The notes under the pieces are model-generated. The model did no database searches, was not told the DNA's origin, and saw nothing but the letters and a program-made list of their open reading frames with translations. Below, in pieces: positions 48,300 to 58,849 of a DNA stretch of 64,000 nucleotides. Made by a program: the position numbers and the translations under genes. Numbering within the stretch: the first letter of the stretch is position 1; each line of letters begins with the position of its first letter. The stretch lies in the NCBI GenBank assembly GCA_963576735.1, contig OY755191.1, positions 10,135,608-10,199,607 of the forward strand, given 5' to 3'. This stretch comes from Bedellia somnulentella (lineage: Eukaryota; Arthropoda; Insecta; Lepidoptera; Bedelliidae).

Positions 48300-48450
48300 A
48301 TCAATTAAGGAAAGAAAAACGTTTCGACACCATAAGGACTCGAGCTCCCGTTAACGCCCCGGTAGTTCTGCCAATTGAGCTATGGTATCAGGTGACTTAA
48401 TTGATTAGTAATGATCCCCACATGAGGTTTTCATGAACCAAACATTCTCA
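48300..48450 (-). mobile_element. SINE-D, reverse copy
   Basis: The plus strand has AAGGAAAGAAAAACGTTTCG, TTCTGCCAATTGAGCTATGG (A box inverted) and TGATCCCCACATGAGG. The B box is degenerate (GGACTCGAGCTCC). Confidence 0.65.
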
Positions 48451-48768
48451 TTATATTTGTTACGTTGAAAACATAACCTATATATATAGACGTACTTTCT
48501 CACAACCCATATACCCAATGGGGAGCACAACCCAGCCCTGTATGCATAGGAAGATTTGAAAAATTCATTTACATTGCACATTTCTACTGGATTCGCGGAC
48601 CCGTTGAGCTACTTACACAAAATTATCGGAGTGAACCTTGACAAGAATGTTGATGTGAATTGATGAATATTAAAATTAGCTGATGATTTGATGAAGCACG
48701 GTCTGATGATTAAGGACTGTGTTACGATACTGGATTTGCGTGTCTTCAATAGCAATGTTAGGAAGGTT

Positions 48769-50215
48769 ATAATTTATTTGCAGAGTCTAATGATTTACAG
48801 CTTTACACCTCTACGATTCCTGCTGATACAGTCAAATCTGTTAAAGCAATCAATGAGGATCTTGATCGTGTTGCGGCCTGGTCTGATAAAAACTGTCTGG
48901 TCCTGAATCCCTGTAAGTCCAAGTACTTAGTACTTGGTACTAAAAGTCAAATCCATAATACTCAAGGTATCCTTGCCACCAATGATATAGCCATTTTGGG
49001 CCAACCCATAGAAAGAGTGATGGAAACAAAGAACCTTGGTTTAATTATGGACGGAGAACTAAGGTTTGAATCCCATATCCTAGAAGTAGTCAGCAATTGT
49101 TTCTATCGTCTCAAAATTCTGTACAATGTACGGGATTACCTTAGTACGGATTTGCGTGTTCGACTAAGTGAATCTCTGATATTGTCCAGACTTAATTACT
49201 GTGACGTTGTCTATGGTGGCTGTATACTTGGTCGGACTAAAAGGTTGATACAGCGTGTACAAAACGCATGTGCACGTTTTTGTTTTCATATCCCACCTCG
49301 TTCCCATGTCAGTCCATACTTGAATGACGCAGATTTACTAAATATAGCATCGCGTAGAACATTGCACCTTGGTTTGCTTTTGTTTGGTATTATAAATAAT
49401 GAAAAGCCTTCCTATCTCTACGAAAAGCTAAAATGGTCCAATCAGTTGCGACATTTCAAGACAAGAACACTGTTGCCTACCCATCGTACTGCAGCTTTTC
49501 GGGGTAGTTTTAAATTTGCGGCATCCAAGTGCTGGAATGACCTTCCCCCTCCTATTAAATCTGCAGCTGGTAAATCATCTTTTAAGCGTATGCTTAAGAG
49601 ATATTTATTAACGCTGCAGAAGAACCCCTCCCCTTCCATCCAGCACACTTTTTTGTAAGTAAATTTATGTTTCTCGTGCTATATTTTATGTAAGTTATAT
49701 TTGTAAAATATATAAATGTGTTTATTATTTACTGGTTTCGCGCATAATATAATAATATAATGTAATATGATTATCCCGGAGAGAGTATAATATATATGAT
49801 ATCAATTAGTGTATTATATGCATTATGTAGGATATTTGTGTATGTGTGTTATATCGATATGATATTTTTATCTAGTAATATGTATATATATAATAATATA
49901 TATAGTATAGTAACACATTATTGTTTTATTAAGATAGTCCGTGGCGTGACACATTATGGTTCTGGCTGAAAACCAGTTTTAAAGGCATATGCCTTTAAAT
50001 AATGCTGAGCCAGAAGCCAATTCTTTGCCTTTGTGTGCTTTTATTCCTTTTTAGTATTTTTAATTTTGTTTCTTTTTTTATTTTTTATGTTGTTATTTGT
50101 TTTCGATTATTTTACCACGTATTTTAATATGGCGATAATAATTTGTGAATTATTTGTATTTTGTCACAGTTGTGCCCTTAGGCAATGAATAAATACTATC
50201 TTTCTTTCTTTTTTA
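48769..50215 (+). mobile_element. 5'-truncated CR1/Jockey-type LINE
   Basis: The copy begins at the RT motif C region (DLQLYTSTIP after a disturbed FADD box) and stays open to a stop at 49656-49658. It includes WSDKNCLVLNPCKSKYLVLG, YLSTDLRVRLSESLILSRL, NYCDVVYGGC, RVQNACARF, SRRTLHLGLLLFG and SKCWNDLPPPIKSA, all typical of the C-terminal half. A 3' UTR of about 550 bp follows and ends in AATAAATACTATCTTTCTTTC, a CR1-like simple tail. Confidence 0.85.
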
Positions 50216-50466
50216 TCTTTCTAATGACTCTATAGGGTCAAATATTGTTATTAGTTAGAGGTAATTGAACTGAAATTATTGTAACATTAATCTTTTTATC
50301 TGGTACTTCCATTAAAACCGATTGTTAATATCACTATTCTTGTAAAAGATCATTATCCTAATCAAGAATGGCAAAAACCCACTCATACTAAGAATTTAAT
50401 TTGACGTGTATAATTTTTGCATGAAGTCAAATCTTTTGCCAAATATATTTTATAGGTTGCTGTTCT

Positions 50467-50690
50467 ATGTCGTGTAGTGTCAGCTTAGAATAACACTATT
50501 CCATCTCTTCATGTGGGTGTTGTAATAGAAACGTACGTGGTTCTAGATTTTTGGGCTGCCGTCGGCTTCACATCCCAACAATTACAATTGAAATCAATTA
50601 CCATCTTTCAACTTCTTAAAATGGCTCTGAAAATTATGTCAGTGAATCTATGTCTACCCCTTTTTGGGTTATAGTCGTGACTATCAGTAG
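50467..50690 (+). mobile_element. SINE-A, diverged
   Basis: Sense copy: GTCGTGTAGTGTCAGCTTAG start, CATCTCTTCATGTGGGTGTT, and a final CTACCCCTTTTTGGGTTATA. Confidence 0.6.
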
Positions 50691-51017
50691 CCTGTTAACT
50701 TTCAACCAATTGCGATGCCATACACGTTAGTTTTAGTTGACAATACTTATGACGTCATGTTAAATCCAAAATAGCAGACGCTAAAAGGCTGTCGGCCTTG
50801 ATGTTCGTACTCTACCAGAGGGAACAACTTAATCGTATTTTTTATGCTTAATTTACTTTGATTTAATTAATATGACATATTTTTATACAATGATACTAAT
50901 GCATATTTGTATATGAGCCATAAATCCGTAAAAGGGGTAGCTATAGAGCTTCATAACAAAAATTGATCTTCTACTTTTGGAAGTTGGGTGGGGAAAACAC
51001 CATCACTCATCATACAG

Positions 51018-51205
51018 GCATACCTACATATTCTCACGCCGTTAGTTCCCATTGCCGTAGATAGGGGCTATGGATCGCCACTTTGTACGATCCTGGAAAA
51101 CCTCGGGAGCGGCATTTACATTTTATCAGTCTATAAAAATTATGCGATATTATTCTTAACACATCGGACGCTTGCCTTTTGGAGCACATTCTCTATTCTA
51201 CTGAC
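51018..51205 (-). mobile_element. LINE-B 3' end
   Basis: It reads ACCTACATATTCTCACGCCG, GTTAGTTCCCATTGCCGTAG, CGCCACTTTGTACGATCCTG and then ACACATCGGACGCTTGCC, in the same order as 12318-12537 with an internal deletion. Confidence 0.55.
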
Positions 51206-51284
51206 TTTTCATCCATATCGCTTAACTATCACTTAAAAAGTCTATTGATTGCAACATCAACGAGTAAAAATATATTTACATACA

Positions 51285-51584
51285 TTCATACACACATATA
51301 CTCACGGCTATAAATCCCTTGAAGGGGTAGCCAGAGCTAGGGAATTAAAAATTCCTTAGACACTTTTGGAAGTTGCGTGGGGAAAAGATGGTGAAATAAA
51401 GGTTGTTGGTGACAGGTCTCCAACCGCATCGCCCAAAAATCCCTTAAAAGCCCCAATACCGTTAGTCGTCTCTTACGTACACCCACCGGAAGAAGTGGGG
51501 TAGTGCTGTTATATTATAGAAAAAAAAATATATATTTGTATAAAAAATTATATAGTGCCATTCTGAATCAACACTACACAGTTT
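51285..51584 (-). mobile_element. SINE-A with an AT-rich insertion, arm 1 of an inverted duplication
   Basis: Reverse copy complete except that about 50 bases of AT-rich DNA separate GTGGGGTAGTGCT from ATTCTGAATCAACACTACAC. Bases 51415-51532 are repeated inverted at 51819-51936. Confidence 0.85.
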
Positions 51585-51818
51585 GTTTATTGGCTTAGGT
51601 TGTGTGTATGCGTTCAAATCATAACAGTCTTTTTTTTTTAAATGCTTTAATTTGTTTTAATAACATACAAAATTTGTTTACAATAATTCCGCCAAACTAC
51701 ATAGTAGTTATTTAAGACGTATATTGATGAGACGGATAAAAGCATACACATATTTTCTAATATTACTACATACATACAATACTCACGGCTATAAATCACA
51801 ATAAGGGGTAGCTATAGC

Positions 51819-52072
51819 TATATTTTTTTTTCTATAATATAACAGCACTACCCCACTTCTTCCGGTGGGTGTACGTAAGAGACGACTAACGGTATTGGGG
51901 CTTTTAAGGGATTTTTGGGCGATGCGGTTGGAGACCCATCACTAACAACCTTTATTATGCCATCTTTTCCCCACTCAACTTTTCAAAAGTGGCTGAGGAA
52001 TTGCTAGTTCCTTAGCTCTGGCTACCCCTTCTAGGGATTTATAGCCGTGAGTATATGTATGTATGAATGTTA
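51819..52072 (+). mobile_element. SINE-A, arm 2 of the inverted duplication
   Basis: Sense copy whose own 5' end is replaced by the inverted form of arm 1, including TTTTTTTTTCTATAATATAA, before AGCACTACCCCACTTCTTCC. The 3' half differs from arm 1 at many sites. Confidence 0.85.
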
Positions 52073-52089
52073 AAATATCATTAACATTA

Positions 52090-52285
52090 TTGTTTCTGAG
52101 GGGGTCGTAAAAGGCGACTTTGTGTTTTAAAGTGATTGTTAGGCGATGTTGCTAGGGAACCATCACCAACCATACGTCCTTTATTTTTCCCCATTCAACA
52201 TCCAAAAAAGTGACCGAAGGTTTTTTAATTCTGACATTTTAGCTGCCCCTTTTTGAGATTGATAGCCGTGAGTATATGATTGTGT
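52090..52285 (+). mobile_element. SINE-A, diverged
   Basis: Sense copy lacking its 5' end: GGGTCGTAAAAGGCGACTTT to GATAGCCGTGAGTATATGAT. Confidence 0.6.
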
Positions 52286-52925
52286 ATGTATGTAGATGTC
52301 GATGCCGAACAAATAACAATTATATGGTATTTTGCAAACATATTTGAATGTAGTTTTCCTGTTTGATTTGAACAATAACATTTAAATGTTATTGTGAAGT
52401 TTTTTACATGATCAAATAAAACGGACGTCAATGATTTACAGTCATTTTATCTATAACAAGCGATCTGCCCCGGTGTCACATGGTAAATAAGCTATATGGT
52501 TATAATTAATGAGGTATAAAACCTATAGGCCTTCTTATATAACTAGGCTATCGAACTCTGAAAGATTTATTCACATCGGACTTCGGTTTCTGACATTAAT
52601 GAATACAAGAAAACTAACTCTTCAGGTTTTTAATATAAGAAAGATAACCACATTCATTAGTTTTTTTTTGTTTTGCAATACAAGTTTTTAGAAGACAGAT
52701 AAATAGATAACACATTAATACATATTACAAAATATAGTTTAAATAAACTAAAAAAACACGCTTTTAAAGCACATCAAACTAAAAAGTGAAAAATAATTCC
52801 TAATATAAGCTGAAAACGCTAATGAACAAAAAATACTGGTATTTTTGTGAAAAAGCGTGGGGCGCTCTGTGCCTTATCGTCTAACGAGCAACGTCACTTT
52901 ATAGTTGTGTGCTTTTTAGTTTTTT

Positions 52926-53195
52926 GCTGTGTAGTGTCGGCTTAGAATAACACTACCCCATTTCTAGCCGTGGTAGATCGTAAGAGGCGACTAAGGGTAT
53001 AGGGGCTTTTTAAGTGATTTTTGTCGATGTGGTTGGAGACCCGTCACCAAAACAGTTTTATTTTTATTATTATTACCATCTTTTCCCCAATCAACTTCCA
53101 AAAGTGGCTGAGGAATTTCTCATTCCAAAGCTCTGGCTACCCCGTTAAGGGATTTATAGCCGTGAGTATATGTAATTATGTATATGTATGCTTGT
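52926..53195 (+). mobile_element. SINE-A
   Basis: Full-length sense copy, GCTGTGTAGTGTCGGCTTAG to GCCGTGAGTATATGT. Confidence 0.85.
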
Positions 53196-53319
53196 GCTTG
53201 TGTGCTTGTGCTGTAATGTGCTTTAAAAGCGTGTTTTTTAGTTTTTTTAAACTATATATATTTTATTTTTAACTTTTTAGTACTGAATCATTTGAAATTA
53301 TTTAATCATGGCGACCCGC

Positions 53320-53470
53320 ATCCGGATAGCGTAATAGACATATGAAATTATTATATTGTCCCTGATTCTCGATAAGTGTTCAAATTTTGAGTTCAATCGG
53401 TCCGTTTAAAGTGGGTCAAAATCGAGTTTAAAGGAGTCGTTTACATACACACATACATTCTTACATATAT
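53320..53470 (+). repeat. LINE 3' UTR repeat (GTCCGTTTAAAGTGGG family)
   Basis: It contains ATTGTCCCTGATTCTCGATA, GGTCCGTTTAAAGTGGGTCA and AAAGGAGTCGTTTACATACA with an (ACAT)n tail. It is the sense copy of 35075-35215. Confidence 0.55.
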
Positions 53471-53539
53471 ATAGGTGAAGCTAATATAAGCGTTGTAAAA
53501 AAAAGAATCTTTTGCAGAAAGAGAAGTTATATTTTTAAA

Positions 53540-53625
53540 ATAATATTTGTGGATCGTGCAGAGTGGAGATCGATAGTCACATAGTCAATGTCTACCCCGA
53601 AGGGTAAAATGGCGCTGGTATTACA
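53540..53625 (+). mobile_element. LINE-B 3' end, short fragment
   Basis: It retains GGATCGTGCAGAGTGGAGAT, GATAGTCACATAGTCAATGT and CTACCCCGAAGGG in LINE-B order. Confidence 0.45.
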
Positions 53626-54130
53626 TTTTTGATTAACATTTTAAACGTCATAAGCTTCACCCTTCATAGATTTATTATACTATAGAATTAATTCGTATTT
53701 TTTTGGAATTCAACCACCAACTTTAAAATATGCCAAAAGATTTTCAGAAAATATGTACTTAGCTGGAGATAACATAACATCTGAAAGGTCCTATACCCTT
53801 AGTTACTGAAGGTAGATGTACAACGTAAGGACCAGGCACCTACAGGAGGGGTAATGCTATTCCAATCACATACACACACTCACACAATGGGTCAGTTTTA
53901 GCAGTATACTCTTATTGTCATTCACCATTGCTTTTGCCACCTAATTTATGTACACTGATTTGTTTTGACTATCCATTCGATTAAATTATTTCTTTTATTT
54001 TCGGTCTCCGTCTGACGCGAAACATTTAGATTTTGTTAGCAATTAACATGATTTTACTCATTAAAATAATAATTAATGAACTCTCATTTGCTAATGTTTA
54101 TTTCTAGAAACAACAACATAAAGTACTCAC

Positions 54131-54210
54131 AATAATTCCGACCCGCACGACCTATTCTCACAACACTAAATTCACAATAAATAATGGCTGAGGTTATCAA
54201 CTGATTTATT
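54131..54210 (-). other. Candidate upstream noncoding exon of the OATP gene
   Basis: The OATP start-codon exon has an intron acceptor (TTATTTCCAG) 11 bases before the ATG, so at least one noncoding exon lies upstream. On the minus strand a strong donor, GTGAGTACTT, begins at 54130 and follows a GC-richer stretch in otherwise AT-rich DNA. The upstream edge is arbitrary. The link is inference only; RNA reads spanning 54131 to 43684 would be needed. Confidence 0.2.
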
Positions 54211-54546
54211 CACAAATGAGTAATAGGACCATTATAACATAACATGTCACTTAAGACTGTTAAGTTATTTTATGAAGATTATTTCAACCAATATTTAAAG
54301 ATAACGAAAAATATTTTTATGTTTATTGATAATTTTAAAATAGATATAGTGACTTTACCTGGATATTAACTTTAAAACGGCTTTGTAACTGTGACTGACT
54401 AAGATATAGACGATAAGATTAAATATATCGAAATTCGTGTTTTACTGATATGTACATGACATAATGAGTATACTATATAGTTTTTGCATGGCAAAAGAGG
54501 CATGAAAGTAGAATGAATGCAGTGGAAATTAGATCTCTCAGAAGTA

Positions 54547-55503
54547 TCTATACTTATAATAAATCTGTAGAGAGGTCAATTCTGTACATGAAATATATTT
54601 TCAAAATAACTATCAGGGGGTGATTAGTGATCGATACTGATGCGAAAAATGCAATCAGTTAAATTTTTGTCTGTATGTCTGTCGGTTTGTATGTTCCTTG
54701 TGGAAACAAAAACTACTCGACGGATTCTAACAAAACTTGGTACAATTATTCTTCATACTCCTGCGCAGGTTTTTGTATACTTTCCAGCAGAGTAATAAAG
54801 GGGAATTTTGGGAAATTTTGGGAAAACGGGAGAAGTTGCTCCATTTTTTAAGCTTCCGTCGCGTGTGCAGCCTTAATGGTTTAGCTTACATAGAAATCAT
54901 GTATGACGGAAATATTCTTCATAAAATTGTCTTAAAAATTTCCCTCAACAGTATATATCTATCTTTTATGGTTGACTCACAATAAAACGTGTAACTCCTG
55001 ATAGCTTAGCAGTTCGAAGCATTCTGATTATATTTGTTTACTCTTACGTTTATAATACTTTCATTCATCCCTAATTTTAAAAAGGTAACATTATTACCTA
55101 TTAAATAAAAAAAGAATAATAGAAATCGGTAGAGAAACACCGAAATTATACATGAAATTGGCCATCACGCCCGTGACCAAAACCAAATCGTTAATAATTT
55201 ACATATTACATACTAGATGGCGCCAGTAATTGCATCCTACATCACGTAATTATTTCTTTTTTAGATTGTTATAAATACTTCATAGCTTTTTATTCCAAAA
55301 TTTTCTAATAAACAGAAATACTGAACCGATCATAAAAGCGCATTCAAAATCACCAAACTACACTGTTCAGGGAGTGCTATAAAAATTTAATAAATTGAAA
55401 ACATTGCGCTAAACTTCACAATTCTTGAGCAGTGACTGAAGAAAAAAACCTCAGATATTTAAAAAAACATCGCTACCCGTGCGAAGCTGGGCCGATCCAC
55501 TAG
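54547..55503 (+). mobile_element. Non-autonomous Helitron, 957 bp
   Basis: A full-length sister of 18860-19818: same TCTATACTTATAATAAATC start after A, same CTACCCGTGCGAAGCTGGG and CTAG end before T, and high similarity throughout. No coding capacity. Confidence 0.85.
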
Positions 55504-55559
55504 TATGTAATAAAAGGTTGTGCGACACAGTGAAAAATTGCGTGATTCGTGAACGTTTA

Positions 55560-55895
55560 GGTGTGAAAGATGACTAGTGTGCCAGATAGAGAAAGGCATG
55601 TTAAGGTAGTTTGGGCACATAGAAAGGATGGATGAAGGAAAAGTGGCAAGAGAGATATATTGAGCCAGTGTGGATGGTATTGTTAGTAGAGGACGGCCGC
55701 CGTGTAAGACATTTGAAAACCAAATCGAAAACGTTTTTACTAAGGCGAAAGTCCGTAGTGAAAAGAATGAAGGAGCATGTATGAGATGAATGATGAATGT
55801 GACAGAAGAGAGATTTGTTAGGATCGTACAGTACAGTGGCTATCTGTATTCTCTGCCTACCTCAATGGGAACAACGGGTGTAAGTATAAGTATGT
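55560..55895 (+). mobile_element. LINE-B 3' end, longest coding copy
   Basis: Allowing frame shifts, it reads GHIERMDEGKVAREIY, VEDGRRVRH and KVRSEKNERACM-like segments, the C-terminal part of an RTE-like protein. It is followed by GATTTGTTAGGATCGTACAG, CTCTGCCTACCTCAATGGGA, ACGGGTGTAAG and a tail. Stops make it a pseudogene. Confidence 0.65.
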
Positions 55896-55927
55896 ATATA
55901 GTTTTTAGATGGAAAAGTCAATTATGG

Positions 55928-56850
55928 TAGCAATTTGAGTTTCACTAAGGGGAGAGCAAACGGCTTTTACCTATTTTTATTTTTAACTTTTTTGATTATT
56001 TACCGTTATTGAGAATTTGAATTTCATTTTACAAATAACTTTGTCCATTAATCGAAGTTGGGCTCAGGAGCGAATCTAGCCCTTAAAGAAGATTGTGGCC
56101 ATAGGCACCTAAAAATCTCTTGATCAGTGTTAGTACCATAATGCTATTAGTAGACCATAAAAGTGTTGACCATTAGAGCTGTGAGCATGCCCATCTTGCC
56201 CATATGGCTTGGTTGGGCTAAATAGTTAAGCTGGTATGATCGTTTGAAAATACGTATTTTATGGCTGATGCTGATATTTTAATTCGTTAAATAATAGCTC
56301 ACCTATTTTTTCGAAGGGCAAAGAATATATCATCACTTCTTATAACTTTATTTTATCTATATTCTAATCTTTTATTTTAACATTTTCTAGCAATTTGAGT
56401 TTTACTAAGGATAGAGCAAACGGCTTTTACCTAATTTTTTTTTAACTTTTTTGATTATTTACCGTTATTGAGAACTTGAATTTCATTTTACAAATAACTT
56501 TGTCCATTAATCGAAGTTGGGCTCAGGGGCGAATCTAGCCCTCAAAAAATATTGTGGGTATGGGCACCTAAAAATCTCTTGATCAGTGTTAGTACCGTAA
56601 TCCTATTAGTAGACCATAAAAGTGTTAGGTCGATTAGGGCTGTGGGCATGCCCATCTTGCCCATATGGCTTGGTTGGGCTAAATAGTTAAGCTTGTATGA
56701 TCGTTTGAAAATAAGTCTTTTATGGCTGATGCTGATATTTTAATTCGTCAAATAATAGCTCACCTATTTTTTCCAAGGGCAAAGAATATATCATCATATC
56801 TTATAACTTTATTTTATCTATATTCTAATCTTTTATTTTAACATTTTCTA
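55928..56850. repeat. Tandem duplication, 460 bp period, two copies
   Basis: Copy 1 starts at 55928 and copy 2 at 56388, both with TAGCAATTTGAGTTT and ACTAAGG, and both run through ACTTTGTCCATTAATCGAAG and GGCTTGGTTGGGCTAAATAG. They differ at a modest number of positions. The unit contains an older dispersed repeat also seen near 5455-5700 (GTGGGCATACCCACCTGGCC there). Confidence 0.8.
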
Positions 56851-56919
56851 GGAGCTGCTTAATTACAAAGAATACTGAGGAATTTCTTATTTCAACGATT
56901 TTGCTACCGCTCAAACGAG

Positions 56920-57005
56920 ATAAACGTCCACGCCGTATATCCGAGAAGGGATGACAGAGATACTGATATTTCTAAATATCACGTGACATTGTCACCTGAT
57001 GACAA
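56920..57005 (-). mobile_element. SINE-C 3' fragment
   Basis: It shows ACGTCCACGCCGTATATCCG, AGAAGGGATGACAGAGATAC and CACGTGACATTGTCACCTGA. It lies just before the mariner at 57290. Confidence 0.5.
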
Positions 57006-57477
57006 TGACCAAATTTTAGTTAGATCAAAAGAACAAGTGATACCGTGTTTGTAACGCAATAGCTTTCCATTCCATAAGATATTCCGACACATGGTGAAAG
57101 TCACGGTAAGATCGGTCAATGTCATCTTTGGGGAAGGATTATGTCCATACGTGGACATGTATCGATCGACTTGGATGATAGTAAATAATGTATTGACTAT
57201 GTTTATAAAACCAGGAAACTTTAAAGAGAAATGGATCATGTTAACCAAATCGGTTAGGCCATGACAATAGACTAACAGTTACATGTCTACCAGGGCAGAG
57301 GCATGCCAAAAGAAACTAGATACTCTTTTCTCATTTAATTGACACTGGCAAGCTATACACCATCTTATAGGCTTTTAATTGACATATTTGAATATAGAAC
57401 ACACTTCTTTTATTTATTTTTATTTGAATGAATGAGCATCATTTCTCCGCGAATCTCGCGGGAATTCACTTGCAACA

Positions 57478-58800
57478 ATGGAGCTCAGTCGACGTGATTT
57501 TCGCGTTATGATTTATTATGACTTTAAAAAAGGTTTAAAGCCTCAAGAATGTTTTAAACTTTTGGCTTCTACTTTTGGTGAGTCTGCTTGTTCCCGAGCA
57601 ACAGTATTCAATTGGTTTGCTGAATTTAAAAGAGGACGGGGATGTCTCGAAGATGAAGCGAAGACAGGACGGCCGCCAACCGCGGTCACGCAAGAAAACG
57701 TTCGTGCAGTCGAAAAACTTATTCGTGAAAACCGACGAATTACATATCTAGAGCTAGAGCGAGAACTAGGAATTGGATTAGCAGCAATGCAAACCATAAT
57801 TCACGACCACCTTTCTCTCCGTAAACGTTGTTCGAGATGGGTGCCGCACAAACTTACCGATGAGCAGAAAGACCGTCGGGTGGATTGGTGCCTATTCATG
57901 ATAGATAAATTCTCAACGGAGGCGAGAAAAAAAACATACATACTCACGGCTATAAATTCCTTAACGGGGTAGCCAGAGCTTTGGAATGAAAAATTCCTTA
58001 GCCACTTTTGGAAGTTGATTGGGGTAAAGATGGTAATAATAAATGTTTTTGGTGACGGGTCTCCAACCACATCGCCCAAAAATCACTTAATAAGCCCCAA
58101 TACCGTTAGACGCCTCTTACGTACACCCACCGGAAGAAATGGGGTAGTGCTATTCTAAGCCGACACTACACAGAAAAAAAACGTATATGATATACTGACT
58201 GGTGACTATATAACTATGATCCCGAATCAAAGCGACAGTCGACTGTATGGTGCTTTGAAGACGAGCCAACTCCAACGAAATGTCGCCGTGCACGAAGCAC
58301 ACAGAAACAAATGGTCGCCTCGTTTTTCTGAAAAACGGGTCAAATTGCTACTGTTGTGCTAGAGAATGAAAGAACGGTGAACTCCGAATGGTATGTGACA
58401 GTTTGTGCTCCAACAGTACCTAATATCAGCTTGGTGTGACAAGCGACCGAAGTCAGAAATCCGGCACCTTCTCTGGCACCACGACAATGCGGCGCCGCAC
58501 ACGTCTGCCAGAACACTAGCCTTTTTCAACTCGAAAAATGTGTCAATTCTCCCTCACCCGCCATATTCCCCTGACCTAACACCTTGTGATTTTTGCTTGT
58601 TTCCAAAAATCAAAGAAAAACTAAAGGGGAAAAGGATTGAAAGCAAAGAAGATGCGCTGGTTGCCTGTAATTTCGAGATTTCTGAGGTATCTAAAGAAGA
58701 GTGGTCACAGGTATTTTCCAATTGGTTCAGACGTATGGAAAAGTGTATACGTGCTCAGGGTGAGTACTTTGAAGAGATCGATACTTGTAATAAAGAATAA
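57478..58800 (+). pseudogene. Mariner transposase pseudogene disrupted by SINE-A
   Basis: Residues 1 to about 150 are intact (MELSRRDFRVMIYYDFKKG at the start, GRPPTAV, WVPHKL). A SINE-A then replaces the frame. After it come TGDWTIYNYDPESK, where residues of the usual TGDESWIY are missing, a stop in KQMVASFF, and a frameshift. A second open stretch, 58405-58800, contains WHHDNAAPHTS and PPYSPDLTPCDF; these two Asp residues are 34 apart, so the DD34D family is clear. It is not functional. Confidence 0.9.
57936..58171 (-). mobile_element. SINE-A with perfect 11-base target duplication
   Basis: AGAAAAAAAAC flanks it on both sides (57925-57935 and 58172-58182). Since it is inside a mariner transposase frame, its ends are fixed: the sense 5' end is GTGTAGTGTCGGC and the 3' end is the (TATG)n tail. 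Confidence 0.95.
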
Positions 58801-58849
58801 ATTTTATAATTTTTCAGTATCTAGTTTCTTTTGGCTTGCCCCTCGTATA

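Larger units (their letters stand above)
57290..58845 (+). mobile_element. Mariner element interrupted by a SINE-A insertion
   Basis: Terminal inverted repeats share GCCAAAAGAAACTAGATACT and are flanked by TA (57288-57289 and 58846-58847). Removing the SINE-A at 57936-58171 and one 11-base target duplication leaves about 1.3 kb, the normal mariner length. This family differs from both mariners at 9976-14629. Confidence 0.9.
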
